Source of the DNA: Candidatus Culexmicrobium profundum
GTDB lineage: Archaea; Thermoproteota; Methanomethylicia; Culexarchaeales; Culexmicrobiaceae
Assembly (NCBI GenBank): GCA_025061245.1
Contig: JANZKD010000274.1
Location: 1-6,174 of the forward strand
DNA length: 6,174 nucleotides
Direction: 5' to 3'
A program made the translations under genes and the position numbers. Below, piece by piece: positions 5,774 to 6,174 of the stretch. How positions within the stretch are numbered: position 1 is the stretch's first letter; each line of letters opens with the position of its first letter. The notes beneath the pieces are model-generated. The model did not search any database. It was not told the DNA's origin and was given only the letters and a program-made list of their open reading frames with translations.

Positions 5774-5944
5774 GGTTTTAAAACTAGGTTACCCATCTTA
5801 CTTAATTTTGCTTTAATGGATGTGAATGCTTCTTCGGTTTGCTACATTTATTAATTCTATATATTTTATTTGTAGTTTTATTGGTTTATGATTGATTTAG
5901 GTATTAGAAGCTTAGTTCAACGTGTTACCTCTTATTGGAGGAGG

Positions 5945-6174
5945 TTAATTAAGCCAAATCTCCTCTAAAGCTTTCTCCACATCCTCCACAACCTTTTTGA
6001 GAGATATGTTGTTATTTACTGGCCTTTGAGTAGGGGGTGTTGAGCTTGCCACTCTAAGCCTACCAGTTGTTTTGAAGAGGGCTAGGGTTAAGCCTGATGT
6101 AATTGAGTCAATGCCAGGGATGAAATCATTAGGATTTGGTTTAGCCGTGAAATTAGGAAGCCTAAGAGTTTTTT
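5945..6174 (-). CDS. Partial gene, C-terminal 75 residues, unidentified
   Basis: A minus-strand frame is open from the right edge to a TAA at 5947-5945, giving the last 75 residues of a protein whose N-terminus lies outside the window. It has no stop in 75 codons, and codon use (AGG/AGA arginine, ATA, CTT) resembles the neighbours. It contains a proline/asparagine-rich stretch (KPNPNDFIPGID, 11-22), a segment SGLTLALFKTTGRLRVAS (26-43), a proline-rich turn, and a final amphipathic helix ISLKKVVEDVEKALEEIWLN (56-75). I do not recognise the family, and no catalytic motif is evident. It points the same way as the sulfate operon, 228 bases upstream of it; that gap contains a promoter candidate, so it is probably a separate unit. 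A shorter plus-strand frame is also open here (6030-6174) but has no good start. Confidence 0.55.
   Translation of the reverse strand, partial: KTLRLPNFTAKPNPNDFIPGIDSITSGLTLALFKTTGRLRVASSTPPTQRPVNNNISLKKVVEDVEKALEEIWLN

Noticed and set aside
5927..5945. ACCTC/GAGGT hairpin next to the stop of the right-edge gene
   Set aside because: The stem is only five base pairs with a nine-base loop and no T-run on the relevant strand, so it is too weak to call a terminator.
5888..5968. Small plus-strand ORF of 26 codons starting at an ATG
   Set aside because: It has no ribosome binding site, overlaps the end of the right-edge gene on the other strand, and has no recognisable features.
6030..6174. Plus-strand open frame at the right edge as an alternative to the minus-strand gene
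   Set aside because: It begins after a stop with no ATG for about 80 bases, and the minus frame is longer and ends in a convincing helix. Not fully excluded.
1..6174. CRISPR array, tRNA, rRNA or insertion sequence
   Set aside because: No regularly spaced repeats, no tRNA-like cloverleaf sequence, no rRNA motif and no transposase were seen in the window.

Overview
The window looks like chromosomal DNA of a thermophilic archaeon, probably from the TACK/Thermoproteota side. The evidence is modest: low GC, arginine written almost only as AGA/AGG, frequent ATA isoleucine codons, TTG start codons, TATA-like boxes, strong GGAGG-type ribosome binding sites between tightly packed genes, and archaeal-type versions of several proteins. 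No lineage marker is present, so this placement is an inference.

Layout from left to right: (1) positions 1-243 (minus) hold the N-terminal part of a gene running off the left edge, resembling endonuclease III-like helix-hairpin-helix proteins. (2) A 122-bp divergent promoter region follows. (3) Positions 366-1325 (plus) encode a cobyric acid synthase (CobQ/CbiP)-like P-loop protein that lacks the usual C-terminal glutaminase domain. (4) Positions 1326-1417, between convergent genes, contain a cluster of GTGGA/TCCAC inverted repeats. (5) Positions 1418-5716 hold five tightly coupled minus-strand genes, transcribed right to left: ribbon-helix-helix regulator, sulfate adenylyltransferase (sat), DHH phosphoesterase, cytosolic alkaline-phosphatase-superfamily phosphodiesterase, and adenylylsulfate kinase (cysC). 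(6) Positions 5717-5944 hold the likely operon promoter, with a tandem ATTTAATTA repeat. (7) Positions 5945-6174 (minus) are the C-terminal end of an unidentified gene running off the right edge.

The central operon reads as a PAPS module. Sat makes APS from sulfate and ATP, and CysC phosphorylates it to PAPS. The DHH protein could remove 3'-phosphoadenosine-5'-phosphate (pAp) left after PAPS use, and the phosphodiesterase may act on a nucleotide anhydride or a sulfated or phosphorylated product. Neither a PAPS reductase nor a sulfotransferase is in the window, so the fate of the activated sulfate is unknown. Junctions overlap or have at most 11 bases between them, and ribosome binding sites sit on or next to upstream stop codons, so translation is probably coupled. 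The small DNA-binding protein encoded first is a good candidate for an autoregulator.

Nothing here is a clear-cut new system. The most unusual points are the glutaminase-less CobQ-like protein with an altered P-loop, the GGH-to-GGK change in the DHH protein, and the pairing of a PAPS pathway with its own RHH regulator and a cytosolic phosphodiesterase.
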